Shown: positions 1-7,285 of the stretch, piece after piece | How positions within the stretch are numbered: the stretch's first letter is position 1 | Layout: the number at the start of each line of letters is the position of its first letter | IMG/VR virus record: IMGVR_UViG_3300031841_004534 | Span: 1-23,400 of that record | Source: a virus | Direction: 5' to 3' (one strand) | Length of the DNA stretch: 23,400 nucleotides | Made by a program: the position numbers and the translations under genes | The notes under the pieces: generated by a model | Seen by the model: only the letters and a program-made list of their open reading frames with translations | Database searches by the model: none | What the model was told of the DNA's origin: nothing

Positions 1-82
1 GCGTTATGATGAACGCACAGTTAAACAAGCCAACTTAGCAAAAACATTAGGTAAACTGCGTAAGAAGAAGAAAGGGAAGTAA
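1..82 (+). CDS. 3' end of an upstream gene, product unknown (partial)
   Basis: The window opens inside a plus-strand reading frame. The first complete codon is at base 2 and the frame closes with TAA at 80-82. The visible 26 residues end in a strongly basic tail (KLRKKKKGK), as often seen in small nucleic-acid-binding or virion proteins. The stop codon shares one base with the ATG of the next gene (TAATG), the same tight coupling seen through the rest of the module, which supports it as a real gene end. No function can be assigned from this fragment. Confidence 0.6.
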   Translation, partial: RYDERTVKQANLAKTLGKLRKKKKGK

Positions 83-486
83 TGGCATTTAATTATCGTC
101 AAAGTTTAAAAGGTGAAACAGTTGCAAAAGGAGAATCTGTTGATAGTGGAATTTCTACAACTTCTTTTCCTACTGATTTTAAAGATAAGTTTGTAGCTAG
201 ATTTAAAGACGTTACACAAGATCCAAGCAAAGTATCTTTTGGTGTTTTTAGCAATAAAGATGCTGAAGAGTTTGCAAAATCAAAAATTCCAACTTTTGAT
301 AATGTACCAAACTTTGAAGATCCGCAATCTAATTTAAGAGCGCAAGATTTTTTAAATAAATATCGAGTTTCATTTATTGTTCCAGACGAAGAAAAAGCTT
401 CAGCAGAATCTACGGTAGGATATATTGCAGGTGATCCGCGTTCTAACTTAACAGGTAGTTTTCCAGGGGGCATGGAAGTATCATGA
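82..486 (+). CDS. Hypothetical virion-module protein, 134 aa
   Basis: This is a complete 134-residue reading frame starting at the ATG that overlaps the preceding TAA and ending in an ATGA overlap with the next gene, a typical arrangement for translationally coupled phage genes. The protein is hydrophilic and rich in Phe, Asp, Lys and Ser, with no membrane segment and no motif I recognise. A reverse-strand frame covers nearly the same interval. The plus-strand one is preferred because it is coupled at both ends to co-directional genes. Its place upstream of the terminase genes, among other probable structural genes, suggests a particle or assembly role, which is inference only. Confidence 0.7.
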   Translation: MAFNYRQSLKGETVAKGESVDSGISTTSFPTDFKDKFVARFKDVTQDPSKVSFGVFSNKDAEEFAKSKIPTFDNVPNFEDPQSNLRAQDFLNKYRVSFIVPDEEKASAESTVGYIAGDPRSNLTGSFPGGMEVS

Positions 487-1058
487 TTCGTCAAGCCGGA
501 CAAGCATTAGGAGCATTCTTTTCTCGCCCTGGTGTTCAAAAGTTTGCTAAAGAAGCCGCAATGAATGCTGCTATTGAAGGTGGTGTTGGTGTTGCTGCAG
601 AACAACTTCTTCCTCGTGCTTTGGGTGTTACACCAGAAGCTAGTGTTGCCGAAAGCGTTATTCGTCAAGGTGTTGGTGCAACTATTGGCTCTCCAGTTGC
701 TACTGCCTTGCAAAGTAAAGGTCTTCCACAATCAGTTGCTAACCTTGCTGGATCCTTTGCTGGACAACCTGTTGGTCAAGCTGTAGCTCAAGCTGTTTTA
801 CCTGGTCAACAATCCTATCCACTTGGCATTGATCCTGAACCCACAGAGGCAGGTCATGCTGGTTATGGACAACTCATGGCTAAACAACAAATGGAAGCCA
901 TCGCAGAACGTGAACGATATAACAATATGATCAACCTTGCGCTTGCTCGTAACTATAGTCCTCCAAGTTTTATTCATCATCAAAGCAGCGGAACCTCTCC
1001 CCAAGACACTGCAATGAATATTGTTAAAGCTGGTTTTAGCGCACCTAGCTACGGGTAA
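483..1058 (+). CDS. Ala/Gly-rich hypothetical protein, possible internal virion protein, 191 aa
   Basis: The 191-residue protein begins in an ATGA overlap with the gene before and ends two bases before the next ATG. The first ~110 residues are rich in Ala, Gly, Val and Gln, with amphipathic or weakly hydrophobic stretches such as AAIEGGVGVAAEQ and AVAQAVLPGQQ. The C-terminal part is more polar, with QMEAIAERERYNN, which looks helical. There is no signal peptide and no enzyme motif. Small Ala/Gly-rich, membrane-active proteins next to packaging genes are reminiscent of podoviral internal core or ejection proteins, but I recognise no family, so that role is a hypothesis. Confidence 0.75.
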   Translation: MIRQAGQALGAFFSRPGVQKFAKEAAMNAAIEGGVGVAAEQLLPRALGVTPEASVAESVIRQGVGATIGSPVATALQSKGLPQSVANLAGSFAGQPVGQAVAQAVLPGQQSYPLGIDPEPTEAGHAGYGQLMAKQQMEAIAERERYNNMINLALARNYSPPSFIHHQSSGTSPQDTAMNIVKAGFSAPSYG

Positions 1059-1060
1059 AC

Positions 1061-2278
1061 ATGAACTTTAACTATTTAACAAATAGTGCTGAGTTTGTAA
1101 AACGTTTTGCGGGAGACGTTGCTGATGCAATGCGTGCTGGCATTAATCGTGCGCCTTGGGGACAATACGTTAGTTCATTTGGAACACAATACGAAGGTCC
1201 GGGTGCTCAGGCTGTAGGAACAGCTGCACGTAAAACAGCAGAAGCGGCAGCAGATGTTTTAACTGATAAATCAAGACGTAAAGTTTGGGCATACACCAAC
1301 CCCTGGCGGATGGCTGGAATGGTGGGTCAAGAGCTTGGTCCAAGGCTTGGTGTTGGACCTACAGCAGGTGCCGTTGCAGCTTTTGGTATCCCCGCCATGA
1401 TTCATACTTTAAGCGGTACCTCAGGCTCTATTACTGAAGGATTACGTCCGGCTGGTTACAAAGCAGTTTATCCTGTTTCAAAAAAAGAAGATCCAACTGG
1501 TCGTACAGTTAAATCAGCACCGGTAGAATTTGGAATGCGTTATGTTTTAGGCCAACGTAGCCAGCTTTTACCATATCAAGAATTTAAAAAAGAACGTCCT
1601 GATGTAGCACCATCAACATTCTCTCAATATCGTCGTTATCAAACAATGAAACCAGAGGCTGGAGAACTGATTAAAGTTGATCCAGAAAGCCAATCTTTTA
1701 GTGCTTTAGGTGGCGTCATTCGTGGCAGTGCTCGTGGTCTTAATGATCCTGAGCTTCGCATTAAAGGTTTACCAATTACTGCAAGTGCCGCATTAGGTAC
1801 CGCTGCTGGCGCCGCAACAGTTCGTGGTTTGGCTGATACAATTAAACCTGCCCCAATTGATTCAAAAGTTACTAAAGCAGCTCAAGATCTGATGTTTAAA
1901 AAACGTGATCTTGAGAATGAATTAAGGCGTACTACTTCTTCTGAATTCAAAGAAGAAATTCAAAAAGAACTTGGTCGCACTGCACAAGAATATGCTGAAA
2001 CATTAAAAGGAATTCCCAAACTTAATGTTGCTCAAAAAGTTGGTCAAGCTTTAGGAGACTTTAAAGATCCAGCATTACTTGCGGCTGGTGCCGCTGCTGC
2101 ATTAGGTACAGCTGCTGTTACCAAAAAGTTAATGCAAAAAGCACAAGAACGTCGAATTAAAAAAGAAGATCCCGTAGAATATTTAAAGTATAAACATGGT
2201 GACTTTGCTACTGCTGCTCAAGCTTTAAAACAACCCGAAGCACGTAGCTGGGAACAACTTTCACAGTACGTTAAATAA
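1061..2278 (+). CDS. Hypothetical structural or ejection-type protein, 405 aa
   Basis: This 405-residue protein has alternating features. There is a polar N-terminus, an apolar Gly/Ala stretch around residues 85-125 (GPTAGAVAAFGIPAM), and a basic Tyr/Pro-containing middle. A second Ala-rich apolar segment lies near 240-255 (ASAALGTAAGAAT), followed by a charged helix likely to form a coiled coil (about 275-315). A third Ala-rich segment lies near 345-357 (AAGAAAALGTAAV), followed by a very basic region (KKLMQKAQERRIKK). Repeated apolar helices separated by charged linkers suit a protein that contacts membranes or packs inside the virion. No family is recognised. The gene sits 2 bases after its predecessor and its stop is 1 base before the next ATG. 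Confidence 0.75.
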   Translation: MNFNYLTNSAEFVKRFAGDVADAMRAGINRAPWGQYVSSFGTQYEGPGAQAVGTAARKTAEAAADVLTDKSRRKVWAYTNPWRMAGMVGQELGPRLGVGPTAGAVAAFGIPAMIHTLSGTSGSITEGLRPAGYKAVYPVSKKEDPTGRTVKSAPVEFGMRYVLGQRSQLLPYQEFKKERPDVAPSTFSQYRRYQTMKPEAGELIKVDPESQSFSALGGVIRGSARGLNDPELRIKGLPITASAALGTAAGAATVRGLADTIKPAPIDSKVTKAAQDLMFKKRDLENELRRTTSSEFKEEIQKELGRTAQEYAETLKGIPKLNVAQKVGQALGDFKDPALLAAGAAAALGTAAVTKKLMQKAQERRIKKEDPVEYLKYKHGDFATAAQALKQPEARSWEQLSQYVK

Positions 2279-2279
2279 A

Positions 2280-2711
2280 ATGAACACCGATTTTAGAACT
2301 GATTGGAATACTATTGGGGATTATACCGGTTTATCTGGTAAACCGTATGATTCAGGTTCTATTTGGTCTGGGCAAGATAAATGGAAAGACGCTTTATCAA
2401 AAGGCATAAGTTGGTTGTCAGGTACCGGTAAAGATAAGTACCGCTCACAAGCAGAACGTCAACAAGGCGGTGTTAGCTTTATGCCTCGTTCTGGTGGTGG
2501 AGGCCAATTCCAGCAAGTTGCACCCGACATTTCTGTTTGGATGCCACCACAGGATCAACCTTTTACCGCACAAGCACCAAAAAGTGGTGGTGGAATCGGT
2601 TCTACAATTGGTGGAGCACTTGGAACTGTCGGTGGTGCATTAATTGGTGGTCCTTTTGGTGCCTCAATTGGTGGTTCAGCTGGTAGTGCAATTGGTGGAT
2701 TATTTGGATAA
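2280..2711 (+). CDS. Glycine-zipper-containing hypothetical protein, 143 aa
   Basis: The 143-residue protein has a polar Trp/Asp/Lys-rich N-terminal half. Its C-terminus (about 103-143) is almost entirely Gly, Ala, Ile, Ser and Leu, with repeated GG spacing such as GGALGTVGGALIGG and GGSAGSAIGG. This is a classic glycine-zipper pattern for tight helix packing in membranes or in oligomeric pores. No signal peptide is present, so membrane insertion, if any, would happen from inside the virion or cytoplasm. The start follows the upstream TAA by one base. A promoter-like element lies just after the stop. The function is unknown; a role in DNA ejection or pore formation is inference. Confidence 0.75.
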   Translation: MNTDFRTDWNTIGDYTGLSGKPYDSGSIWSGQDKWKDALSKGISWLSGTGKDKYRSQAERQQGGVSFMPRSGGGGQFQQVAPDISVWMPPQDQPFTAQAPKSGGGIGSTIGGALGTVGGALIGGPFGASIGGSAGSAIGGLFG

Positions 2712-2731
2712 AAGGTTACTTCCTGTAAAAT
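2703..2731 (+). promoter_or_regulatory. Candidate sigma70-type promoter before the 2754 gene
   Basis: A TAAAAT hexamer (2726-2731) preceded by TG lies 17 bases downstream of a weak -35 (TTTGGA, 2703-2708). The spacer and -10 region (2712-2734) closely resembles the stronger promoter at 7222-7250: both read AGG, optional A, TTACTTCCT, R, TA, R, A, R, TGTT. The resemblance is the main support, because the -35 is poor. Confidence 0.35.
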
Positions 2732-2753
2732 GTTAATTAAGAGGTATTGAATT

Positions 2754-3518
2754 ATGGTTGGTGCTGCAATTCCAATTTTAAGTAAAGTTGCTCAGTTTTT
2801 ACCTTTGGCAACTGCAACGCTTGGTGCGCTACCAGGTCTTCGAGAAGGCGATCCCGTTAAAGCAGCAGCTGGTGCAGGTCTTGGTTATCTTGGTGGACGT
2901 TTTGCAAAAGGTAAAGCAGGAGTTACCCCAAGCGGAACAGCTGGTCTTGCAGCTGCTCCAACCGCAGCACAGCGAGCCTCAGGTATTGCACGAATGGCGG
3001 TTCCTCTTGCTTCTGCTCCTTTAATTGGTAATCTTGCATCTACAGGCGGCGGGGTTGTTTCAGGCTTGACTCAAGGGGCAGGCCGCATGGCAGGTGACCT
3101 TGCAAAAAGTGCTTCTCAGGCTGCTGGTCTTGGACGTGCAGCAACTTATTCGTATGATCCGACCACTGGAATGCCAGTTTATGATGCTGCTGCTGTTCCA
3201 GCAAATCTTCCTAGTCCTGCTGGTTTGCTAACACAGCAAAATCCGATTAGTGCATACCAAGCTAATCTTCTTTACAACAAACAACAAGGAGATATTAACA
3301 TAGATCAACTAAAGAAACAGACTCAATACATGGCGTCCATTCTGGATGAAGCCAAGCGCCGCGAAATGGAACGTCAACTTGCTGCTGCTAAAGTTCGCCA
3401 AGAACTTCAAACTGGTGCTCAACTTACTGCACAAGGTCAGCTTGGTGCACAAGCTCTTGCTCAACAAGGTATGGGTGCTATTGGTCAGGGTCTTACTGCT
3501 CAATATCAATATGGTTGA
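2754..3518 (+). CDS. Ala/Gly-rich hypothetical virion protein with C-terminal helical region, 254 aa
   Basis: The 254-residue protein starts at an ATG preceded by a good ribosome-binding site (GAGGT at 2741-2745, 8-base spacing). That matters because the gene follows a 42-base gap with a candidate promoter rather than being translationally coupled. The N-terminus is apolar (VGAAIPILSKVAQFLPLATATLGALPG), and more Ala/Gly-rich stretches follow to about residue 130. The C-terminal third (about 165-254) is Gln/Ala-rich and highly helical (KRREMERQLAAAKVRQELQ, then a Gln/Ala/Gly tail). This composition, hydrophobic first and Gln/Ala coiled coil after, fits an internal virion or ejection protein. 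No family is recognised. Confidence 0.75.
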   Translation: MVGAAIPILSKVAQFLPLATATLGALPGLREGDPVKAAAGAGLGYLGGRFAKGKAGVTPSGTAGLAAAPTAAQRASGIARMAVPLASAPLIGNLASTGGGVVSGLTQGAGRMAGDLAKSASQAAGLGRAATYSYDPTTGMPVYDAAAVPANLPSPAGLLTQQNPISAYQANLLYNKQQGDINIDQLKKQTQYMASILDEAKRREMERQLAAAKVRQELQTGAQLTAQGQLGAQALAQQGMGAIGQGLTAQYQYG

Positions 3519-3520
3519 TT

Positions 3521-4078
3521 ATGGCAATTACACCAAAAGGCCAGCTTTATAAATTTTCAGAAGAGATGAAGTTTAAGCCTTCAGAGGCTTTTGCTAATGT
3601 TCCTGCATTAAATATTGCTGAACGTGTCCCGTTTTCAGTTGTTGGAATTGATATGACAACTGGTAAACGTAATGTAGATATTCAGCAACCACAAGCTCAA
3701 CAACCTAGTATAATGTACGATGGAGAAGGTGCTATTCCTTCTTTTAAAAACTATTTAGAAGTTGTTGAACCTTTTATTGGTAGACAGCGGGGCCAACAAC
3801 TTGCGTTCCAAAAAGCAGTTTCCGATCTTGAAGCGCAACAACAAGTTGCTTTAATTAATCAGCTTTATCCAACAATTAGTAAAGCTGCACAAGAAGCAAC
3901 GCAACGTAACTTAGCGGCTACACTTGCTTATGAAAAAGGTTCTCCAAAACAACGTCAAGCTCGGATGCAATCAGCTCAAGCTGGTGAAGCTACAATGATG
4001 CAAGCCATTGCAAACCAAGCGCAAGCTGCAGCAGCAATGCGTGGTCGTTATCAAGGTAAAAACGTTGGAATTGCTTGA
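3521..4078 (+). CDS. Gln/Ala-rich hypothetical helical protein, 185 aa
   Basis: I place the start at the ATG at 3521 (MAITPKGQ), two bases after the previous TGA. A TTG at 3515 is in frame but would overlap the upstream stop and offers nothing better. The N-terminal ~60 residues are mixed, with a likely beta-rich segment (RVPFSVVGIDMTTGKRNVDI). The rest is Gln/Ala-rich and probably helical (KAVSDLEAQQQVALINQL, then QANQAQAAAAMRG-like composition). No known motif is visible. Composition and position group it with the genes on either side. Confidence 0.75.
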   Translation: MAITPKGQLYKFSEEMKFKPSEAFANVPALNIAERVPFSVVGIDMTTGKRNVDIQQPQAQQPSIMYDGEGAIPSFKNYLEVVEPFIGRQRGQQLAFQKAVSDLEAQQQVALINQLYPTISKAAQEATQRNLAATLAYEKGSPKQRQARMQSAQAGEATMMQAIANQAQAAAAMRGRYQGKNVGIA

Positions 4079-4111
4079 TTTAAAATTACACTACTGAGTT
4101 AATGGCAGACA

Positions 4112-5188
4112 ATGGGCGAAAGTAAACCATCACCACCAAAAGTAAAATATAAACCGGCGCCCTCGCCACCAAAACCGGCACCAGTACCAACGCAATCTTT
4201 TAGAACTCAACTTGAGCTTACTAAAGTTAGCAACGCTCAGCAGCGACTTAACATGGAGCTTGGTGCTGAGCTTGATCGTGCCAATGAAGAGTTCTTTGCT
4301 GGTCAAGACATTCGTCGTCTTCAAGCGCAAGGTGCTGAACAACGTCTCAGCACTCAGGTCGCTGCTCAAGAACAACGCAAGACAGTTGCTGCTACTGGTT
4401 TCCAAGAAAGGCTTAATATTGCTGCCACAGGTCAACAGCAACGCGCAACAGTTCGAGAAACTGGTGCAGAAGAACGTAAAACCATCGCTGCTACTGGTAC
4501 TGAACAACGTTTAACCCAAGCTCAACTTCTTGCAGGTCAGGAAAGACAAATTGCTCTTACCGGCCAAGAACAACGTGCAACTCAAGCCCAGTTACTTGCT
4601 GGTCAAGAACGTCAGATTGGTTTAACAGGTCGAGAACAGCGTGCAACGCAAGCCCAGTTACTTGCTGGCCAAGAACGACAGATTGGTATTACCGGTCGAG
4701 AACAACGTGCAACTCAAGCCCAGTTACTTGCTGGTCAAGAACGACAGATTGGTTTAACAGGTCAAGAACAACGCAAAACGCAAGCTCAGTTACTTACTGG
4801 TCAAGAACGCCAGATTGGTTTAACAGGTCAAGAACAACGTAAAAACATTATAACTACTGGAGAACAACAACGTCTGACGCAAGATCGATTACTTGCTGGT
4901 CAAGAACGACAGATTGGTCTTACTGGTCAAGAACAGCGTAAAACGGTCGTAACCAGTGGCGAACAAGAACGTCTTAATATTGCAGCAACCGGACAAGAAC
5001 AACGCAAAACGCAAGCCAAGTTACTTGCTGGTCAAGAACGTCAAATCTCATTGGCTGGCCAAGAACAACGTACTACCATTGGTAAAACCGCTGAAGAACA
5101 GCGTCTTACTAATCTTCAACAAGAGATGTTTAGGCGTTATAAGGAAGAGCGGGATTATCAGCAGGCCAGAAGTGCTTACAGATCATGA
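4112..5188 (+). CDS. 11-residue (hendecad) repeat protein, 358 aa
   Basis: The protein has a Pro/Lys-rich N-terminal segment (SPPKVKYKPAPSPPKPAP, about 6-27), a charged helical linker, then 24 consecutive 11-residue repeats from about residue 73 to 336, and a charged C-terminus (RRYKEERDYQQARSAYRS). The repeats alternate between a TGQEQRATQAQ type and an LLAGQERQIGL type, with near-invariant Gln-Glu-Arg/Gln-Arg cores. An 11-residue period is the signature of hendecad coiled coils or long straight helices, so a rod about 260 residues long is expected. The start at 4112 lacks a clear Shine-Dalgarno. The stop overlaps the next ATG (ATGA). The function is unknown; a fibre, spacer or internal rod of the virion is plausible. 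Confidence 0.85.
   Translation: MGESKPSPPKVKYKPAPSPPKPAPVPTQSFRTQLELTKVSNAQQRLNMELGAELDRANEEFFAGQDIRRLQAQGAEQRLSTQVAAQEQRKTVAATGFQERLNIAATGQQQRATVRETGAEERKTIAATGTEQRLTQAQLLAGQERQIALTGQEQRATQAQLLAGQERQIGLTGREQRATQAQLLAGQERQIGITGREQRATQAQLLAGQERQIGLTGQEQRKTQAQLLTGQERQIGLTGQEQRKNIITTGEQQRLTQDRLLAGQERQIGLTGQEQRKTVVTSGEQERLNIAATGQEQRKTQAKLLAGQERQISLAGQEQRTTIGKTAEEQRLTNLQQEMFRRYKEERDYQQARSAYRS
4517..4846 (+). repeat. Five tandem 66-bp units inside the hendecad-repeat gene
   Basis: Units begin at 4517, 4583, 4649, 4715 and 4781, each opening with CAAGC(C/T)CA and encoding one pair of 11-residue repeats. The units are close in DNA sequence, the central ones nearly identical. This indicates recent duplication or ongoing homogenisation by slippage or unequal recombination. 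Downstream copies to about 5120 continue the 33-base period but are diverged. Confidence 0.9.
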
Positions 5189-5670
5189 ACACTTGGTTAA
5201 ATACTTTACCTGAAAAAGACAAGGAAGCCTATCTAACCTTTTGTAAGAATATAAGTTCACCTATTCAAATGTACCTGTATGCCAGGTTTCTTGGCTTTAC
5301 AGGTACAATTGTTGAATGTGATCAGTGGTCTAAAGAAGAGTTTCAAAAGCGTAATCTTAATAAGATTCTTGAAGCTGAGATTGATTTTATGCAGAAAGAT
5401 ATTTCTAAGCTGCGTGATGGTATTGATCTTGGCGTTGTAAAGCAAGATATGGGTGCAGCACGTATTGCAATGCTTCAAAAAGAATTGCGTGGTGCTATCA
5501 AACAAATCAATGATGAAAAGTATTTATCAGATAAACAAGGTTTGATTCTTGCTGGTGCTGATCGTGCACTTAGGGAGATTCTACTCATCTTTAAAGATGA
5601 CCCAATTGAGCAACCGCTACAAGAAGCAACAATGGGCGTCTGGACTAAGATCTTGGCAGAAGAATCTTAA
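5185..5670 (+). CDS. Probable small terminase subunit (TerS), 161 aa
   Basis: The 161-residue, mostly helical protein lies directly upstream of the large terminase, the usual TerS position. Small terminases recognise the packaging site on phage DNA and regulate the TerL motor. Features consistent with this are an N-terminal helical part that could hold a helix-turn-helix-like fold (about 25-60), a long central helix (about 60-100, EAEIDFMQKDISKLRDG) typical of the oligomerisation core, and a more variable C-terminus. It begins in an ATGA overlap with the repeat gene. TerS proteins are very divergent, so the call rests on size, predicted helicity and position rather than on a signature motif. 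Confidence 0.6.
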   Translation: MNTWLNTLPEKDKEAYLTFCKNISSPIQMYLYARFLGFTGTIVECDQWSKEEFQKRNLNKILEAEIDFMQKDISKLRDGIDLGVVKQDMGAARIAMLQKELRGAIKQINDEKYLSDKQGLILAGADRALREILLIFKDDPIEQPLQEATMGVWTKILAEES

Positions 5671-5692
5671 GATTTAGTAGGTTAATCTTAAG
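5663..5692. promoter_or_regulatory. 12-bp palindrome plus half-site at the terS/terL junction
   Basis: AATCTTAAGATT (5663-5674) is a perfect 12-bp palindrome overlapping the terS stop codon, and its 9-base half AATCTTAAG recurs at 5684-5692, 21 bases away (two helical turns). As RNA, CTTAAGATT (5666-5674) pairs perfectly with AATCTTAAG (5684-5692), leaving the loop TAGTAGGTT, which holds the only Shine-Dalgarno-like bases before the TerL ATG at 5695. It could be a protein-binding site (TerS/packaging site or operator) or a translational hairpin. Confidence 0.5.
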
Positions 5693-5694
5693 TC

Positions 5695-7218
5695 ATGGCA
5701 AATACATCTCTTTATAGCGTTTACAGACGCACAGCTCGTGCTGCAGCAAAGCAACAAGTAGTTAAAAAAACATCTGACATTGATGTTGAAAAAGCAAGAA
5801 CAGATTTTGCATACTTCTGTAATGTTGTAGGAGATAAGCCACCAGCCAAACATATGATGCTTTGGCATGAGCATCTAAATACGCATGAAGACAGTGAATG
5901 CCTTGTTAACATTGCTGGTCCCAACGTTGATATTCTTGCTCCAAGGGGTAGCGCAAAATCTACAGTTTTAGGTTTGTTTACTGCATGGGCTATTGGCAAT
6001 CATGCAATGCATCGCAAGCCTCTAAAGATTCTTTATATCTCTTATACCGTAGATGTTGCACGTCCTAAAAGTGCTGCTATTAAAAGAATTATTGAAGAAA
6101 GTAAAGCATATCGTGAAATCTTTCCTAATGTAAAAATTGCAAAAGGAATTAACTCCAATGAATACTGGAGTATTGATTGGAAGTTTGCTGGTATTCGATC
6201 TACTGGTGAAGAAGAATTTACATTGTGTTGTGCAGGTCTTAAAGGTGCTGTGACATCTAAACGTTCGCATTTATGTATTATTGATGACGCGATTAAGTCA
6301 GCTGATGATATTAAAAATAAAGATATTCGTGTAGCAATGGAAGATAATTGGAACTCAGTTATTGTTCCTACTATGTTTGAAGGCGGGCGTGCTATCTGCC
6401 TTGGTACTCGATTCCGACATGATGATATTCATCAAACAACATTTACACCAAATAATGATTGGATTCAAATTGTTCAATCCGCAATTACCGTAGATAAAGA
6501 TGGAGAGGAAGAGTCGTATTGGCCAGAGATGTGGTCATTAGATTATCTTCGTGATCGCCGTAAAAAAGCACCAATTAGCTTTAGTTTTCAATATCAAAAC
6601 AAAATTGTTCAAACCAGTGAGATGTCAATCTCTCCTGACCTTATCATTAAAGGTCAGATTCCAACAGAGTTTGATTCCCTTGGTGTTGGCGTAGATCTTT
6701 CTGCTGGCATTAAAGAGCGTAATGATTACACTGTTTTTGTTATGGGCGGACGTATTAAAGAGAAGCTTTATATCATTGATTGCAAACGCATTAGGGTCAT
6801 GGGAAACATCGAAAAATTAGAAGCCCTAATGGAGATGATGTATGAGTGGGGGGTAATACATAAAGACGGTGACCAATATTATCCCACTGGCAGCAATATT
6901 GATATTTGGTCAGAAGCTGTTGCATACCAAGCATCGCTAGAAGCTGATTTCAAACGAATCTGTCTTGGTGAACACGGTCTTCATAATATGCTGTGGCATC
7001 CAGTTAAAGGATTCCGTGGAGATAAGGTTGCCAGGTTCCGTGGCATCATGGGTTTATTTGAACGTCATAAAATTACTTTTAATAAGTATCGTAAGTTCCA
7101 AGCACTTACTGATGAAATTATTAACTTTGGTGTTAGCTCACACGACGATACGGTTGATGCTCTTGTTTGGCTCTGTAACGGTTTAATGACTCGGGGAAAA
7201 CTCCAAGTTGAATTTTAA
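5695..7218 (+). CDS. terL: Terminase large subunit (TerL), packaging ATPase and nuclease
   Basis: The 507-residue protein has the complete TerL architecture. The ATPase part carries a Walker A motif (APRGSAKST, about 82-90) and a hydrophobic-then-acidic Walker B (LCIIDDA, about 193-199). A GTRF motif follows at about 236-239. The RNase H-like nuclease part shows the expected acidic residues: GVDLS near 331-335, the Glu in WSEAV near 406, and SHDDTVDA near 481-488. TerL translocates DNA into the procapsid through the portal and cuts the concatemer at initiation and termination. Length is normal for the family. The start at 5695 follows the junction palindrome. The next gene begins 67 bases later behind its own promoter. 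Confidence 0.95.
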   Translation: MANTSLYSVYRRTARAAAKQQVVKKTSDIDVEKARTDFAYFCNVVGDKPPAKHMMLWHEHLNTHEDSECLVNIAGPNVDILAPRGSAKSTVLGLFTAWAIGNHAMHRKPLKILYISYTVDVARPKSAAIKRIIEESKAYREIFPNVKIAKGINSNEYWSIDWKFAGIRSTGEEEFTLCCAGLKGAVTSKRSHLCIIDDAIKSADDIKNKDIRVAMEDNWNSVIVPTMFEGGRAICLGTRFRHDDIHQTTFTPNNDWIQIVQSAITVDKDGEEESYWPEMWSLDYLRDRRKKAPISFSFQYQNKIVQTSEMSISPDLIIKGQIPTEFDSLGVGVDLSAGIKERNDYTVFVMGGRIKEKLYIIDCKRIRVMGNIEKLEALMEMMYEWGVIHKDGDQYYPTGSNIDIWSEAVAYQASLEADFKRICLGEHGLHNMLWHPVKGFRGDKVARFRGIMGLFERHKITFNKYRKFQALTDEIINFGVSSHDDTVDALVWLCNGLMTRGKLQVEF

Positions 7219-7221
7219 TAC

Positions 7222-7250
7222 TTGACAGAATAAGGATTACTTCCTATAGA
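7222..7250 (+). promoter_or_regulatory. Near-consensus sigma70 promoter after terL
   Basis: A perfect -35 hexamer TTGACA (7222-7227), a 17-base spacer and TATAGA (7245-7250, 5 of 6 to TATAAT) sit in the 67-base gap between the terL stop and the AbrB-like gene. Initiation would fall near 7256-7258. This is the best host-type promoter in the window and should drive the AbrB-like, portal and scaffold genes up to the terminator at 10263. Confidence 0.7.
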
Positions 7251-7285
7251 GTGTTTACGAATTAGACTATCTAAAGTAATTCCTA

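Noticed and set aside
99-503. 134-codon minus-strand frame mirroring the first full gene
   Set aside because: The plus-strand frame is coupled at both ends to co-directional genes; the minus-strand one has no supporting context.
4102-4125. Tiny frame encoding seven residues (MADNGRK) overlapping the start of the repeat gene
   Set aside because: It is too short to support, with no ribosome-binding site. It could be a leader but nothing shows it.
4130-4507. 125-codon minus-strand frame in the repeat gene
   Set aside because: It arises from the repetitive, compositionally biased plus-strand gene and is Ser/Leu/Phe-rich nonsense.
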